Source: Acidobacteriota bacterium (lineage in GTDB: Bacteria > Acidobacteriota > UBA890 > WLXD01). From it: DNA of 64,000 nucleotides. The notes under the pieces were generated by a model. The model saw nothing but the letters and a program-made list of their open reading frames with translations. It searched no databases and was not told the DNA's origin. The translations under genes and the position numbers were made by a program. This document shows positions 43,035-51,098 of the stretch, one piece after another (position 1 is the stretch's first letter; each line of letters opens with the position of its first letter). Location: assembly GCA_029263295.1 (NCBI GenBank), contig JAJCXT010000055.1:97170-161169 (forward strand), written 5' to 3'.

Positions 43035-44225
43035 CTAGCTGCGCATGCGCTCCGGTCGATAGAACGGTGGTTTGACCACCGTGGCAACTGCGCGGCGGCG
43101 GCGATGGTGCACCGTGACCTCCACCTCGACCTGCGCACCGGGATCGGCGTGCGCAACATCGACAGTGGCGATGACCAGATACTTCTTCAACAACTTCGAC
43201 CAGACCCGACTCGTAGCCCGGCCCACCTGCGACCCGTCGGCCGAGTAGACAGGCACTGGCTCGCGACAAACTGTCATCGGCAGATCAGGCATCAGGTCGG
43301 CCTCCAGATACAGATCCTCCAGCGGCTGCCATTCGATCTCGAGAGGCACCACACGCCGCGCCGCACCTCGATCGCGGGCAGCGAGCAGCGCCTGGCGTCC
43401 AACGAAGTTGTCCTTGTCCAGCTTCACCGCCCATCCGAGTCCCAGCTCGTACGGGTCGTAGCGCTCGTCGGGCAGGTGCGCCGACTCTGAACTGACATAG
43501 TCCACACCGATCAGAATGAACCCCGCTTCGACTCGCGCAACGTCCATGGCCGCCAGTCCGCACGGCTTGATCTGCCAGCGTCGGCCAACGTCGAGGAGCG
43601 CGTCCCACACCTGCAAAGCATGCTGCTGCGGGATCCACAATTCGTAGCCAAGATCACCCGTGAAGCCCGTCCTTGAGACCTCCACGCGAACTCCATCGAT
43701 TTCGGCGCTGCGCTGACGGAAGAACCCGAGGTCCGCGATCGCGCCGCCCGTGGCGTCATCGAGCAGCGCCCGCGAGTGGGGCCCTTGCAGCGACAGCGCA
43801 GCGATCTCGGCCGATCGATCTTCGAGTTCCGCGTCGAACCCGAGACCCGCTCGCTTGAACCAGTCGAACGCAGGCTCCGCCGCACACACGATGAACTCGT
43901 CGTCGGCCAGGCGGAAGATGGTGCCCTCCTGCCGGACCGCACCATCGGAGTCGCACCAGGGCGAGTACGAGATCTGACCTGGTGCGAAACGGGTCATGTC
44001 CTGAGTGACGACATGATTGACCAGACCTTCCGCCTCCGGACCACCGACCCGGTACTTGTACAGTGGCGAAATGTCGATCAGCGCCGCGGAGTTACGTATC
44101 GCCGCGTACTCCGGCTGCACGTAGTCATCGTAGGAACCAACGCTCAGGTAGCCAGACCACTGGCGCCAGTCGTGACTGTCACAGAGGGCCGAGGTTCGTT
44201 CGTGGAAAGGAGTGCCGACCGCCAT
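43035..44225 (-). CDS. GcvT-like aminomethyltransferase / folate-dependent demethylase
   Basis: The 396-residue protein belongs to the GcvT/DmdA/sarcosine-dehydrogenase tetrahydrofolate-binding family. N-terminal NSAALIDISPLYKYRVGGP is the typical GcvT segment, SRTGFTGDLGYELWIP is the conserved GYT/GYELW motif, and a C-terminal barrel follows. It removes a methyl or aminomethyl group onto tetrahydrofolate. No gcvH or gcvP is nearby, so the glycine-cleavage role is doubtful. Context (two PYROXD2-type oxidoreductases, divergent) suggests demethylation of another N- or S-methyl compound. The ATG at 44225 follows GGAGG/GAGG sites. Confidence 0.83.
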   Translation of the reverse strand: MAVGTPFHERTSALCDSHDWRQWSGYLSVGSYDDYVQPEYAAIRNSAALIDISPLYKYRVGGPEAEGLVNHVVTQDMTRFAPGQISYSPWCDSDGAVRQEGTIFRLADDEFIVCAAEPAFDWFKRAGLGFDAELEDRSAEIAALSLQGPHSRALLDDATGGAIADLGFFRQRSAEIDGVRVEVSRTGFTGDLGYELWIPQQHALQVWDALLDVGRRWQIKPCGLAAMDVARVEAGFILIGVDYVSSESAHLPDERYDPYELGLGWAVKLDKDNFVGRQALLAARDRGAARRVVPLEIEWQPLEDLYLEADLMPDLPMTVCREPVPVYSADGSQVGRATSRVWSKLLKKYLVIATVDVAHADPGAQVEVEVTVHHRRRRAVATVVKPPFYRPERMRS

Positions 44226-44389
44226 ACGCCTCGTCCTCCCAGGTTGTGTCCGCCCGCCGCAACTGTCGACCTGTCGCTGCAGATCATAGCGAAAACCGGC
44301 GCTCAAGACACACCGCTCAGGCCCGGTTCGCAAGCACCCTCCAGGCCCGCTAGACTCACGGACGAAGCGGCCTCATCTGGTGGGTAGTC

Positions 44390-45982
44390 ATGAGCCAACG
44401 CTACGACGCGATCATCATCGGCGGCGGCCACAATGGCCTGATCTGCGCGGCATATCTTGCGCGCGCCGGCCGCAAGGTACTCGTCCTCGAGAGCCGCTAT
44501 CTCGTCGGTGGCGCCGCTGTTACCGAGGAGATCAACCCGGGCTTCAAGTACACGGTTGCCTCGTACGTCGTGAGTCTCCTGCGCCCGCAGATCATCGCTG
44601 ACCTGAACCTACCGGCGCACGGCTTCGAGTTGCTGCCGCTGAACGGCACGCTCACGCCGATGACGAACGGGGACCACCTGATGCGCTGGCATGACGCTGG
44701 CGAGACGCGCCTCGAGTTGATGCGTCATTCGCCCGCTGATGCCGAGGCCTACGAGCACTTCGCAATGCTCATGTATCACCTGGGCATGGCGGTTAGACCG
44801 ATGCTGTCGACCACGCCGGCCGACCCGACTTCGCTCGCGCCCGCCGCGCTCAAGCGACTCGCGGATGTGGGCCGCCAGTTCGGCAAGAAAGCCGACTATC
44901 TCTACGATCTCGCCAAGCTCATGACAATGAGCTCGGGGGACTTCGTCGAGCAGTGGTTCGAAACCCCGGCGCTGCAGGGAACGCTGGCGGCGAGCGGCGT
45001 CATCGGCACCTTCCTCGGACCACGCTCGCCCGGATCGGCGTACGTCATGCTGCATCACTACATGGGCGAGATCGATGGCGAGTTCCGCGCGTGGGGGCTC
45101 CCGCGTGGCGGCATGGGTGGTGTTTCGGAGGCCATCGCGTCGTCGGCGCGCGCGTTCGGCGCGGAGATTCGCTGCGAGGCGCCGGTGAGCCAAGTCATCG
45201 TGCAGGGCGGCAAGGCCGTGGGAGTAGCGCTGGCCGACGGCGAGGAGATCTACGCCGACACCGTCGTGTCGAGCGTCGATCCGAAACTGACGTTCGAGCA
45301 TCTGGTGGAGGCCGAGCATCTACCCGACGAGTTCCGCCAGCATATCGCCCGCTACAAGATCCGCGGTTCCTCCGGCAAGGTGAACCTGTCGATCGACGCG
45401 CTGCCTGAGTTCACCTGCCTGCAGCACCTCTCCAAGAGCGACCAGATTGCCTACCTATCGGGCGCCATGTCGATCAGCCCGAACATCGACTACATCGAGC
45501 GCGCGTTCGACGATGCCAAGTACGGGCGCTACTCGCGCAAGCCGTATATGGACATGGTGATCCCTTCGCTCATCGATCCGACGATGGCGCCTGCTGGCAA
45601 GCATGTCGTGTCGCTGTTCTGTGCCTTCGCGCCCTACGACCTGGCCGAGGGCACCTGGAACGATCATCGCGAGGGCTTTGGCGACGCCGTGATCGATGCG
45701 CTGGCGCAGTTCGCCCCGAACATCAGGGACATCATCCTGCACCGCCAGGTACTGACCCCCTGGGACATGGAACAGCAGATGGGGCTCACCCAGGGCAACA
45801 TCTTCCATGGCGAGCTCACGCTCGAACAGTTGTTCTTCCTGCGGCCGGCTCCCGGCTACGCCGATTTCACGACGCCGGTCCGTCACATGTACATGTGCGG
45901 GTCCGGATGCCATCCGGGCGGCGGGGTCATGGGCGCGCCCGGCAAACTCGCCGCCGATCGCATCATCGCGGATACCCGATGA
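44390..45982 (+). CDS. PYROXD2-type FAD-dependent oxidoreductase (phytoene-desaturase-like)
   Basis: The 530-residue flavoprotein has the N-terminal FAD motif IIIGGGHNGLICAAYLARAG and VLVLESRYLVGG. It also has GFKYTVASYVVSLLRPQI and the C-terminal MYMCGSGCHPGGGVMGAPG typical of PYROXD2/COG1233 proteins. This superfamily includes carotenoid desaturases, but these members are not adjacent to carotenoid genes. The reaction is unknown. It starts 164 nt from the divergent GcvT-like gene and is 21 nt before a paralog, so the two form an operon and may work as a heterodimer. Confidence 0.88.
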   Translation: MSQRYDAIIIGGGHNGLICAAYLARAGRKVLVLESRYLVGGAAVTEEINPGFKYTVASYVVSLLRPQIIADLNLPAHGFELLPLNGTLTPMTNGDHLMRWHDAGETRLELMRHSPADAEAYEHFAMLMYHLGMAVRPMLSTTPADPTSLAPAALKRLADVGRQFGKKADYLYDLAKLMTMSSGDFVEQWFETPALQGTLAASGVIGTFLGPRSPGSAYVMLHHYMGEIDGEFRAWGLPRGGMGGVSEAIASSARAFGAEIRCEAPVSQVIVQGGKAVGVALADGEEIYADTVVSSVDPKLTFEHLVEAEHLPDEFRQHIARYKIRGSSGKVNLSIDALPEFTCLQHLSKSDQIAYLSGAMSISPNIDYIERAFDDAKYGRYSRKPYMDMVIPSLIDPTMAPAGKHVVSLFCAFAPYDLAEGTWNDHREGFGDAVIDALAQFAPNIRDIILHRQVLTPWDMEQQMGLTQGNIFHGELTLEQLFFLRPAPGYADFTTPVRHMYMCGSGCHPGGGVMGAPGKLAADRIIADTR

Positions 45983-46003
45983 GGGACTGGATAACCGAAG
46001 ACA

Positions 46004-47518
46004 ATGGCTGACTACGACGTCATCGTGATCGGCGGCGGCCACAACGGCCTGACGGCTGCAGCCTACCTGGCAGGTGCGGGCAAACGCACTCTACTGCTCG
46101 AAGCCCGCGGCGAGCTCGGCGGCTCACTCGCGAACACGACGTTCGGCGAACACTCCGCACCGCTCGGATTCGCCACGGTCGACACCCTCTACCCTGCCGT
46201 CGTCGAGGACCTTGGCCTGACGGGCCATGGCCTGGAGTTGAGCGACGGCTCGGGCACCCTCGTGCTCAGCGGTACGACCGAACCCCTGTGGCTTCCAGCC
46301 GCCGATCCCGCTACCAATCTGAGCGCAGATGATCGCGCCGGCCTCGCCGAGCTGGAGCGACTCGTCAACCTCGCTGGCGTGGCCCTGAAGCCGATCCTCA
46401 GCGGCGCGTTGCCAACGGTCGAGCCCACCGGCATCGGCGACCTGTTCGACTTGCTCATGGCGGGCTGGCGTCTGCGTAGCCTCGGCAAGCGCGACATGCC
46501 GGATGTGATGCGCCTCCTACCCATGACCCTGCGCGACATCACCGAGGAGCACGTCTCCGACCCCCGCCTGCAAGCGGCGATCGCGTGCCCGGCTCTGCAC
46601 GGCACGTGGCTGGGCCCCTGGTCCGCCGGTGGTGGTTTCGCCCTGCTGCATCACAACCCGCCCTGGCGCTCCCAACTGCTCGGCCCTCCACGGTTTGCCA
46701 AGGGAGGTCCCGCGGCGCTGGCTGCTGCGCTCTCCGCTGCCGCCACAACGAACGGAGCCACCGTGAGAACGGCCGCGCGCGTCGCCCGCATCCGTGTGGC
46801 CGAAGGCACGGCGGTGGGCGTGACGCTGGCCGACGGCGAGACGATCGATGCCGACGCGATCCTGTCGGCCTGCGATCCCACGACGACACTGGTAGATCTG
46901 CTGCAGCCGGGCTGGCTGGCGCCCGAGAAACAACGCGCCGCGCAGGCAATCCGCTATCGCGGCACCGTAGCCACGGCGCGCTTTGCGCTGGGCGCGGTGC
47001 CCACGCTGCCAGTGCCCGAAGCGTTAGGCGGCCGCATTCAGATCGGCGCCTCGCTGGTGGCGCTGGAGCAGGCGTACGACCCGGCCAAGTACGACGAGGT
47101 TCCCGCGGAGCCGAGCATCGAGCTGACCTTCCTGGAGACCGAGACCGGGCCCGTCGCGCATGCGTGGGTGCAGCACATCTCCGCCGGGGCCGCGACCGAC
47201 GCGGGAGGGCGTGAGCGTGTACTCGAGGCGATCAGCGCGACCATCGAGGCGGCCGTACCTGGCTTCGCCGCACAGGTTCACGCCACGGACCTATCGACCG
47301 CCGCAGACTTCCATGACGAACTCGGTCTTGCCGGCGGACACCTCTACCACGGCGAACTCGGTATGGATCAGCTGCTGTACATGCGGCCGATCCCGGGGAT
47401 GTACGATCACAGCACGCCGATCAAGAGCCTGTACCTGGGCGGGCCCGGAACTCATCCAGGCGGTGGTGTCACGGGCCTACCCGGCAAACTCAGCGCCGCG
47501 CGAATCCTAGACGCCTGA
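46004..47518 (+). CDS. PYROXD2-type FAD-dependent oxidoreductase, second paralog
   Basis: The 504-residue flavoprotein has VIVIGGGHNGLTAAAYLAGAG at the N-terminus and YLGGPGTHPGGGVTGLPG at the C-terminus, the same FAD-site signatures as its neighbour. The middle contains CPALHGTWLGPWSAGGGF, a substrate-domain stretch. It is shorter than the first paralog and diverged from it, so the duplication is old. It follows the first paralog in one operon. A relic of a third such gene end lies at 48299-48343. Confidence 0.87.
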   Translation: MADYDVIVIGGGHNGLTAAAYLAGAGKRTLLLEARGELGGSLANTTFGEHSAPLGFATVDTLYPAVVEDLGLTGHGLELSDGSGTLVLSGTTEPLWLPAADPATNLSADDRAGLAELERLVNLAGVALKPILSGALPTVEPTGIGDLFDLLMAGWRLRSLGKRDMPDVMRLLPMTLRDITEEHVSDPRLQAAIACPALHGTWLGPWSAGGGFALLHHNPPWRSQLLGPPRFAKGGPAALAAALSAAATTNGATVRTAARVARIRVAEGTAVGVTLADGETIDADAILSACDPTTTLVDLLQPGWLAPEKQRAAQAIRYRGTVATARFALGAVPTLPVPEALGGRIQIGASLVALEQAYDPAKYDEVPAEPSIELTFLETETGPVAHAWVQHISAGAATDAGGRERVLEAISATIEAAVPGFAAQVHATDLSTAADFHDELGLAGGHLYHGELGMDQLLYMRPIPGMYDHSTPIKSLYLGGPGTHPGGGVTGLPGKLSAARILDA

Positions 47519-47559
47519 CTACATGTCCGGGCCGATGATGCGCGTAAGAACGTCGCTGG

Positions 47560-48015
47560 CTACCTCGCCGAGGTTTCGCCGAGTTCTTCCAGATCCGCAA
47601 GGTCCTTCGTTCGGCCCGTCGCTCGCTTGTTCTCCACGAAGTGGTCGCGCCCGATGAACGGGATCGTCACCCCGTCGACCCCATGCATCACACGATCGGT
47701 CCAGGCGTCCTCGAACGCGACACCGGAGATCTCCGTCATCACGTCGATCCTGCGTGGCGGAAGCCCAATCTGGATGACGCGATCAGGCTGGCGCAGGTCC
47801 GACTCGCTGAGGCCCACGTCGCTGACCGGTGCGCCGAACTCGATCAACGCCTCCCAGACTCGCGCCGCGTTTCCGGGACTCGTTTCGATCCAGATATCGA
47901 GATCGCCAGTCGCTCGCGGAACTCCGTGAACGGCCAGGGCATGGGCGCCAACGACCATAAAACGGGCGCCGGAGTCGATGAGTGCTCGCAATAGGTCGAG
48001 GAAGTCCTCGTTCAA
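47560..48015 (-). CDS. AbiEii/DUF6036-type nucleotidyltransferase
   Basis: The 151-residue protein has the minimal nucleotidyltransferase signature: VVGAHALAVHGVPRATGDLDIWIE with the GG/GA motif and DxD metal pair. ENKRATGRTKDLADLEEL is the conserved C-terminal motif of this group. Homologs sit in toxin-antitoxin-like pairs. I chose the TTG at 48015 because it overlaps the stop of the upstream small gene as TTGA; a longer TTG frame from 48081 lies inside that gene. AMP or CMP transfer to a protein or tRNA is known for relatives; the target here is unknown. Confidence 0.85.
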   Translation of the reverse strand: MNEDFLDLLRALIDSGARFMVVGAHALAVHGVPRATGDLDIWIETSPGNAARVWEALIEFGAPVSDVGLSESDLRQPDRVIQIGLPPRRIDVMTEISGVAFEDAWTDRVMHGVDGVTIPFIGRDHFVENKRATGRTKDLADLEELGETSAR

Positions 48016-48248
48016 GACGGAGTCGCCAGGACGCCACGCATGGGTAGAATCCGAATCGGGGCCTCGCGGCGACGGTAGCAAGGCAGCGGCTTCCCGGCGA
48101 GCCCCCAGCCATCGGCGCTCAACTCGGCCACTGCGCGCAGGCGCCCTTCAACCGAGCCTGACGCGCTCGCGGAATCCTGAGTGTCCAGGCTGCGTATGTG
48201 AACGGCCCAGCCAGCGCGCTGTTCAGATCGCTTATCGACAGCATCCAT
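48012..48248 (-). CDS. Small protein paired with the nucleotidyltransferase
   Basis: The 78-residue protein reads MDAVDKRSEQRAGWAVHIR, then RLRAVAELSADGWGLAGK and LPCYRRREAPIRI. The AELsxxxWxLAGKPLPxYxR pattern is common in small partners encoded before DUF6036-type nucleotidyltransferases. Its stop and the nucleotidyltransferase TTG start share TTGA, indicating translational coupling. It may be the antitoxin or a regulator of the pair, but no DNA-binding motif is evident. No good ribosome site was found before ATG 48248. Confidence 0.65.
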   Translation of the reverse strand: MDAVDKRSEQRAGWAVHIRSLDTQDSASASGSVEGRLRAVAELSADGWGLAGKPLPCYRRREAPIRILPMRGVLATPS

Positions 48249-48298
48249 AGCGCGATTATCCCACGACGAAGCTCGCTTCCCAACGGTCAGCAGAGTTG

Positions 48299-48343
48299 GG
48301 TGGCGGCGTCACCGGCCTACCTGGCAAACTCGGCGCAGCATGA
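48299..48343 (+). pseudogene. C-terminal relic of a third PYROXD2-type gene
   Basis: Translated from 48299, this reads GGGVTGLPGKLGAA and a stop. It matches the last 14 codons before the end of the second paralog (GGGVTGLPGKLSAA). About 80% of bases agree, and most differences are at third codon positions, so it once was under protein-level selection. The rest of the gene is gone; the two-gene nucleotidyltransferase module lies between the intact gene and this relic. Confidence 0.6.
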
Positions 48344-48489
48344 GTGCTAAGCGACTGACGCTCCGCAGCGATAGCGCCGACGCAGTCGAAGACCAACGAG
48401 GCAGCTCGCACAGCGAGGGGTCCGCAGTCCCGGCATTCTTCCGGAGCATCGGGTCGCCATCATTCCGAGGAACGTATGAGGAAAAGACC

Positions 48490-49101
48490 GTGAGAACACG
48501 ATGTGCGCTGGTCATGCTGACACTCTTCGTGTGCATTCCGACCCTTGCCCAGACGCGGGCGCAAGGTGACATGGACCGGTTGTTCGGCCCGGCAACGGCA
48601 GTCAATCAGGGTGTGGGAACGACACCGGAGATTCGTCGAGCACTAGTGCCTGGACCCGAGCACGAGCTGCTGGCGCGGTTGGCTGGCAGCTGGACGGTAG
48701 AGGGGACCGCCGGACGAAACATGGAACCCGTTGCCCAGGTCGCCGAAGTCACTGAGATGATGGACGGTGCCTGGTTCGAACTCCGGCTGTTTGAGGATGG
48801 GCGACTCGTTCGCCTGTCCCACCTGGGCTTTGATGGTTTTCGGGGGACATACGCCATGTGGGAAGTGGGGGCCGGGTTCACCTCACCCCAGGTTCGCGCG
48901 GGTGAGAGCCTCGAGGACGAAACTCGGCTTCACTTCTGGCGCACCTATACGATCCTGCGGCGTGGTGACCTGACGCCAATCCACGAGAGACTGGTGATCA
49001 CGTTTCGCACGCTCGACAAGATCGGGTGGCAATCGTTCGAAGCCATCGGTGACGAAGCGGAAAGAACTCAGAAAGACGTGACCTTCACGAGATCGCACTA
49101 A
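48490..49101 (+). CDS. Exported DUF1579-like protein
   Basis: The 203-residue protein has a signal peptide (RCALVMLTLFVCIPTLAQ). Its domain begins ELLARLAGSWTVEG, then VAEVTEMMDGAWFELRLF and MWEVGAGFTSP, and ends QKDVTFTRSH. That is the pattern of DUF1579-like lipocalin-type proteins and loosely resembles the gene at 32118. The GTG at 48490 has GAGG 8 nt upstream; ATG 48340 opens a longer frame with a poor leader. It stands alone among small exported proteins. Confidence 0.7.
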   Translation: MRTRCALVMLTLFVCIPTLAQTRAQGDMDRLFGPATAVNQGVGTTPEIRRALVPGPEHELLARLAGSWTVEGTAGRNMEPVAQVAEVTEMMDGAWFELRLFEDGRLVRLSHLGFDGFRGTYAMWEVGAGFTSPQVRAGESLEDETRLHFWRTYTILRRGDLTPIHERLVITFRTLDKIGWQSFEAIGDEAERTQKDVTFTRSH

Positions 49102-49342
49102 GCCAGCTTCGCGCTGGAATGGCCGGGCGAGAGGAGTCGGCCGAGCCCATAGGAGGCCCTACCGCCGCTTGCGCGCCGTTGGCGAGCGAGCTGATCGTGC
49201 CTCCTATGGTTTCCCGTCATCTCCTAATCGGTATCCAGTCGCGTCCTCATGACGCGATCCCGTGGCCATGCCATGGTAAGGAAACGCTAGCGAAGCGGCC
49301 GACAGTCGACCCCTGGCCAACAACGCACGAGAGACGCCACCA

Positions 49343-49747
49343 GTGAGATTTCGTGGAGGGTTCACAACGTCCGGAGTCGCCCTGACGGTTACGTTCATCC
49401 TGGCCGGGATGTTCTTGCCCGCCGCCGCCCCCGTCATCGCTCAGACCCTGGACACCGGCACCTGGACCGGAACCGTGGCTCCTTCTGCTGCCGACGCCCA
49501 GGACGTGTCCTACGAAGTCTCGAGGAATGCCGGCGGTGAACTCCGCATCAGGCTGGTCCTCGCAGCGGGCTCGGTGGGGTTCGAGGATGTCGCCTACGAT
49601 GGGTCCGTGCTTACCTTCAAGTGGCGAGACGGCAACATGTTCCTGACGTGTGTTCTCGAAAGACTCGACGACGGATCGTTCGAGGGAGCATGTTCCCGTG
49701 AATCCCGGGACCCGACCGGCGTAACGATGGTCCCTCCGAAGAACTAG
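49343..49747 (+). CDS. Small exported hypothetical protein
   Basis: The 134-residue protein has a signal peptide (TTSGVALTVTFILAGMFLPAAAPVIAQ). Its mature ~100 residues start TLDTGTWTGTVAPSAADAQ, then DVAYDGSVLTFKWRDGN and LERLDDGSFEGACSRES. The alternation of beta-strand-like segments suggests a small barrel or lipocalin-like fold. The GTG start has a weak site. No family is recognised, and the gene is short, so some doubt remains. Confidence 0.6.
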   Translation: MRFRGGFTTSGVALTVTFILAGMFLPAAAPVIAQTLDTGTWTGTVAPSAADAQDVSYEVSRNAGGELRIRLVLAAGSVGFEDVAYDGSVLTFKWRDGNMFLTCVLERLDDGSFEGACSRESRDPTGVTMVPPKN

Positions 49748-49865
49748 GCTGCGCCGGCGCTGATCACGACAGCAGACAGGGAAAGGAAGCGGAAGTCCCT
49801 GCCGGGAGTGAGGAGCCAAGGGAGGCGAGTTCCGCGGTCGATGCGGGTGCCCAGGTTCTCCTGGC

Positions 49866-49895
49866 AGGTCACCGTCGGATTCGACCAGTCACCGA
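49866..49895 (+). promoter_or_regulatory. LytTR-type direct-repeat element, copy F
   Basis: Half-sites GGTCACCG (49867-49874) and AGTCACCG (49887-49894) lie in direct orientation, 20 bp apart. The element ends 46 nt before ATA at 49941, in the context GAGGGGGTTTG-ATA where other copies have TTTG-ATG. It points at the metalloprotease gene. Confidence 0.6.
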
Positions 49896-49949
49896 AGAGC
49901 AGGCCGGCTCGCCTGGCAATGGAGGCGACGAGGGGGTTTGATAGCCTGT

Positions 49950-51098
49950 ATGCGCGTACCATCAGCAGCCCTATTGGTCGGTTGCCTCGGGTTGAGCCTA
50001 CTGGCAGATAGTCGGGTACTGCCCGGAGTCGCGGCGGGATCGGTCGCAGCAGAGGGGACGTTGATGGGTCGGGCAAGCGAAGCACGCCCTCCGCGCCCGA
50101 AGACCAAGCTCTCCGGGCTGATCGCGGATCCAGTCACCGAGGACCGGGTGTCCGCTGCTGCGGTCAGCATGGGACGGGTCCGCGACGAAGCGCACAACGG
50201 CAGGTATCGCGTGCAGCTGAGAAGTCGGCGAACCTCTCCGTTTCGGACGGTGTTCTCGGCGCCCGACTTCTTGCCCTATGAAACGTGGGCGGAGGCTGGA
50301 GTTCGGTCCCGCAGGAACATCTATCTGCTCCCGGCCGTCCCGGTGCAGATTCCTGGATACTCGCTCCCGCTCCAAGCCTCGGAGTTGCGCGAGCACTTCG
50401 ACGCCGTGTACCGGAGCGACCACAGGGGTAATTACCCCGTGGGCATGGCGCGCTGGGTCCAGCAGCCGACCTTCGCGCTGATCAACCGGGCTCTCGTGCC
50501 GGTCCGCGACGACGCCGGCCAGGTCCTTCTGCAAGCAACGACTCAACGGATAACAGAAGCCCAGATCCAGAATCTCGAGTTCATGCTGACCAGTTACGTG
50601 ACGCCTCTCACGGGCGGGTTGTTCTCGGGCGAGTCGCTCGAGGTTCGCCGCGTGCGCGAAGGAGATCTGATCGATGGGAACTCCGACGCCTGGCCCGAGG
50701 GAGAGATCCGAATCATGGTGTTGGATCTACCGATGAGCTCGGCTGGGGGTGGCGCGATCGCAGTCGACGGCGTGCTGGTATCGGGTGAGCTTACGCTCCG
50801 CGACCACCACCTGAACTCCTCCACATCGGCCCGCTCCGTACGCATCCTCGTGCACGAACTCGCCCACGCCCTTGGCATGCGCCACGCCCGCCATGCCCCG
50901 CCAGATCCCTCTGTTCCGCTGTGCTCGATAATGGGCAACTACGAATGCGACTTCCGCGTTCTATCGCCGCTAGACCTCGTCGTCGCCCGCCTGGCCTACA
51001 CACGAATGCCCGGCAACGACCTCGACGATCACGACCCCGAACCTACTGTAGAGGCCCTGCGGCGCCGCAAGCGCCGGATCATCGAGTTTGAACAATGA
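49950..51098 (+). CDS. Exported metzincin-like zinc metalloprotease
   Basis: The 382-residue protein has a signal peptide (ALLVGCLGLSLLADS). The zinc-binding motif VHELAHALGMRHARH fits HExxHxxGxxH, and CSIMGNYECD provides a Met-turn, so this is a metzincin-like endopeptidase. A pro-domain-like region (~50-250) precedes. The start is uncertain: ATG 49950 is used, but the conserved leader places initiation at 49941, where the codon is ATA. TTG 49938 is also in frame. The stop overlaps the next gene as ATGA. A decayed copy of this gene lies at 55390-55575. Confidence 0.82.
   Translation: MRVPSAALLVGCLGLSLLADSRVLPGVAAGSVAAEGTLMGRASEARPPRPKTKLSGLIADPVTEDRVSAAAVSMGRVRDEAHNGRYRVQLRSRRTSPFRTVFSAPDFLPYETWAEAGVRSRRNIYLLPAVPVQIPGYSLPLQASELREHFDAVYRSDHRGNYPVGMARWVQQPTFALINRALVPVRDDAGQVLLQATTQRITEAQIQNLEFMLTSYVTPLTGGLFSGESLEVRRVREGDLIDGNSDAWPEGEIRIMVLDLPMSSAGGGAIAVDGVLVSGELTLRDHHLNSSTSARSVRILVHELAHALGMRHARHAPPDPSVPLCSIMGNYECDFRVLSPLDLVVARLAYTRMPGNDLDDHDPEPTVEALRRRKRRIIEFEQ

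Noticed and set aside
43035..44225. Glycine cleavage T-protein of a gcv operon
   Set aside because: gcvH and gcvP are absent, and the neighbours do not fit glycine cleavage.
44390..47518. Carotenoid (phytoene) biosynthesis operon
   Set aside because: The two proteins match PYROXD2-type oxidoreductases, and no phytoene synthase or other carotenoid gene is near.
47459..48343. Flanking att-site duplication around the nucleotidyltransferase module
   Set aside because: The two copies differ mostly at third codon positions, as expected for diverged paralogs, not a recent duplication of a target site.
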